Origin: Hyphomicrobiales bacterium
Lineage (GTDB): Bacteria; Pseudomonadota; Alphaproteobacteria; Rhizobiales; Rhizobiaceae
Length of the DNA: 64,000 nucleotides
NCBI GenBank assembly: GCA_900466005.1
Contig: UEGQ01000001.1
Span: forward strand, 248,001 to 312,000
Reading direction: 5' to 3'
A program made the translations under genes and the position numbers. Shown one piece after another: positions 63,280-64,000 of the stretch. Below the pieces are notes generated by a model that was given only the letters and a program-made list of their open reading frames with translations, was not told the origin of the DNA and made no database searches. How positions within the stretch are numbered: position 1 is the stretch's first letter; the number at the start of each line of letters is the position of its first letter.

Positions 63280-64000
63280 TCAATGGAAGTTGCGGCCCTT
63301 CGGCATTGCGTCCCGTGTTGACCCGGCAGATGGAAACATGCCTGTCGGGTTCCCGGGCTTACCGAGCACCTGTTGGATCATCGAGCGGGAAGTCGCGCCG
63401 GCATTGACCAACCCGCTATGGCGGTCACCTTCCAGAAGACCGAGAGCGGACGACCAATCCTCGATCTCCTCCGCAACCACATGAATGACCCCGTCGGCCT
63501 TCTGTAATCGTCCATGGATCTTTATGAAACGAGCCCCCATGACCACCGGTCGGAAACGCTCGAAGGTCCTCGACCAGACAATGATATTGGCAATTCCTGT
63601 CTCGTCCTCGATGGTCATGAAGATAATGCCGCTCGCCGAGCCGGGGCGCTGGCGCACCAGCACAAGCCCGGCGATGGTAATTTTCCGTCCGTTCTCCACG
63701 ACCTCCAGATCTCGGCATCGACGTATTTGGAGCGTGTCCAGTTGCTCGCGGAGAAACGAAACAGGGTGCGCCTTCAGAGAGAGGGAGAGATAGCGATAGT
63801 CGTTGACCACCTGTTCGCTGTCCCGCATCTGCGGAAGCGGTGTTTCAGGCTCCACCTGAAGGTCGTCGTGATCGGTAAAGAGTGGCAGATGTTCAACGGC
63901 GCTTCCTTCGTCAAGGGCCTTTGCCGCCCACAAGGCAGCCCGGCGGTCGAGCTGGATCGAGCGAAAGACATCCGCATCCGCGAGCCGTTCGATGACGGAA
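63280..64000 (-). CDS. dnaE2: Error-prone DNA polymerase DnaE2 (ImuC), C-terminal part, cut by window edge
   Basis: The last ~240 residues are present: ADADVFRSIQLDRRAALWAA, then YRYLSLSLKAHPVSFLREQL and an OB-fold nucleic-acid-binding domain (ITIAGLVLVRQRPGSASGII, FMTIEDETGIANIIVWSRTF). This is the DnaE2 C-terminus; the catalytic PHP and polymerase domains lie beyond 64000. DnaE2 works with ImuA/ImuB in SOS-induced mutagenic repair. Confidence 0.93.
   Translation of the reverse strand, partial: SVIERLADADVFRSIQLDRRAALWAAKALDEGSAVEHLPLFTDHDDLQVEPETPLPQMRDSEQVVNDYRYLSLSLKAHPVSFLREQLDTLQIRRCRDLEVVENGRKITIAGLVLVRQRPGSASGIIFMTIEDETGIANIIVWSRTFERFRPVVMGARFIKIHGRLQKADGVIHVVAEEIEDWSSALGLLEGDRHSGLVNAGATSRSMIQQVLGKPGNPTGMFPSAGSTRDAMPKGRNFH

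Overview
The window is a chromosomal segment of an alphaproteobacterium, almost certainly a member of the Rhizobiaceae (Rhizobium/Agrobacterium/Ensifer relatives). Support comes from the run rplU-rpmA-GNAT-GNAT-obgE-proB-proA-nadD-rsfS-rlmH-envC-ctpA-deacetylase-rppH, a second tail-less FtsZ, a DUF992 protein, many ABC importers and high-GC coding sequence. The species cannot be fixed from the sequence alone.

1-8.4 kb is a plant cell-wall sugar locus: a partial GntR/FadR regulator behind a large palindrome, an AraC regulator, and an operon of a carbohydrate ABC importer (two permeases, ATPase, binding protein) followed by a GH28 polygalacturonase-like enzyme without a signal peptide and a GH105 unsaturated glycuronyl hydrolase. 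The layout implies import of pectin-derived oligogalacturonides and their cytoplasmic breakdown. 8.6-14.0 kb is a complete peptide/nickel-type ABC importer, facing a second, dipeptide-type importer (dppABCDF-like, 14.05-19.5 kb) tail to tail. 20-27 kb holds housekeeping and accessory single genes: IMPACT/YigZ, FtsZ2, a 53-aa protein, cupin, SDR, OsmC, GNAT, DUF992 and an ABC-F ATPase.

27.3-49.9 kb is a ~22.6 kb genomic island inserted at the 3' end of tRNA-Ser(CGA). Its ends are marked by a 14-bp direct repeat containing the tRNA 3' end, and by a second 23-bp repeat (19/23 identical) just inside each end. It has four modules: (i) a P4-type tyrosine integrase and cargo (a protein with a HEPN-like RX4H motif, an unknown three-gene AT-richer operon, an intact IS5-family element, an IS110 fragment, a broken SRAP gene, an SNase, a lipoprotein); (ii) a leftward set of four genes, two encoding large proteins resembling phage internal/ejection proteins; (iii) a rightward set with a serine recombinase and a protein made of two tandem excisionase-type HTH domains; (iv) a leftward replication/regulation operon with an AlpA-like HTH, a second HTH, a 906-aa prim-pol/RepA-type helicase and an HGG-motif protein. 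An array of TGCGCA hexamers beside the helicase gene looks like an iteron origin. No capsid, portal, large terminase or tail gene is visible, so the island resembles a phage satellite or a strongly reduced prophage.

49.9-64 kb is core chromosome: tRNA-Ser, rplU-rpmA, two GNAT genes, obgE-proB-proA-nadD-rsfS-rlmH, a cell-wall module (EnvC-like activator, CtpA protease, divergent polysaccharide deacetylase), rppH, a bacterioferritin/bacterioferritin-ferredoxin pair, and the 3' part of dnaE2, cut by the window end.
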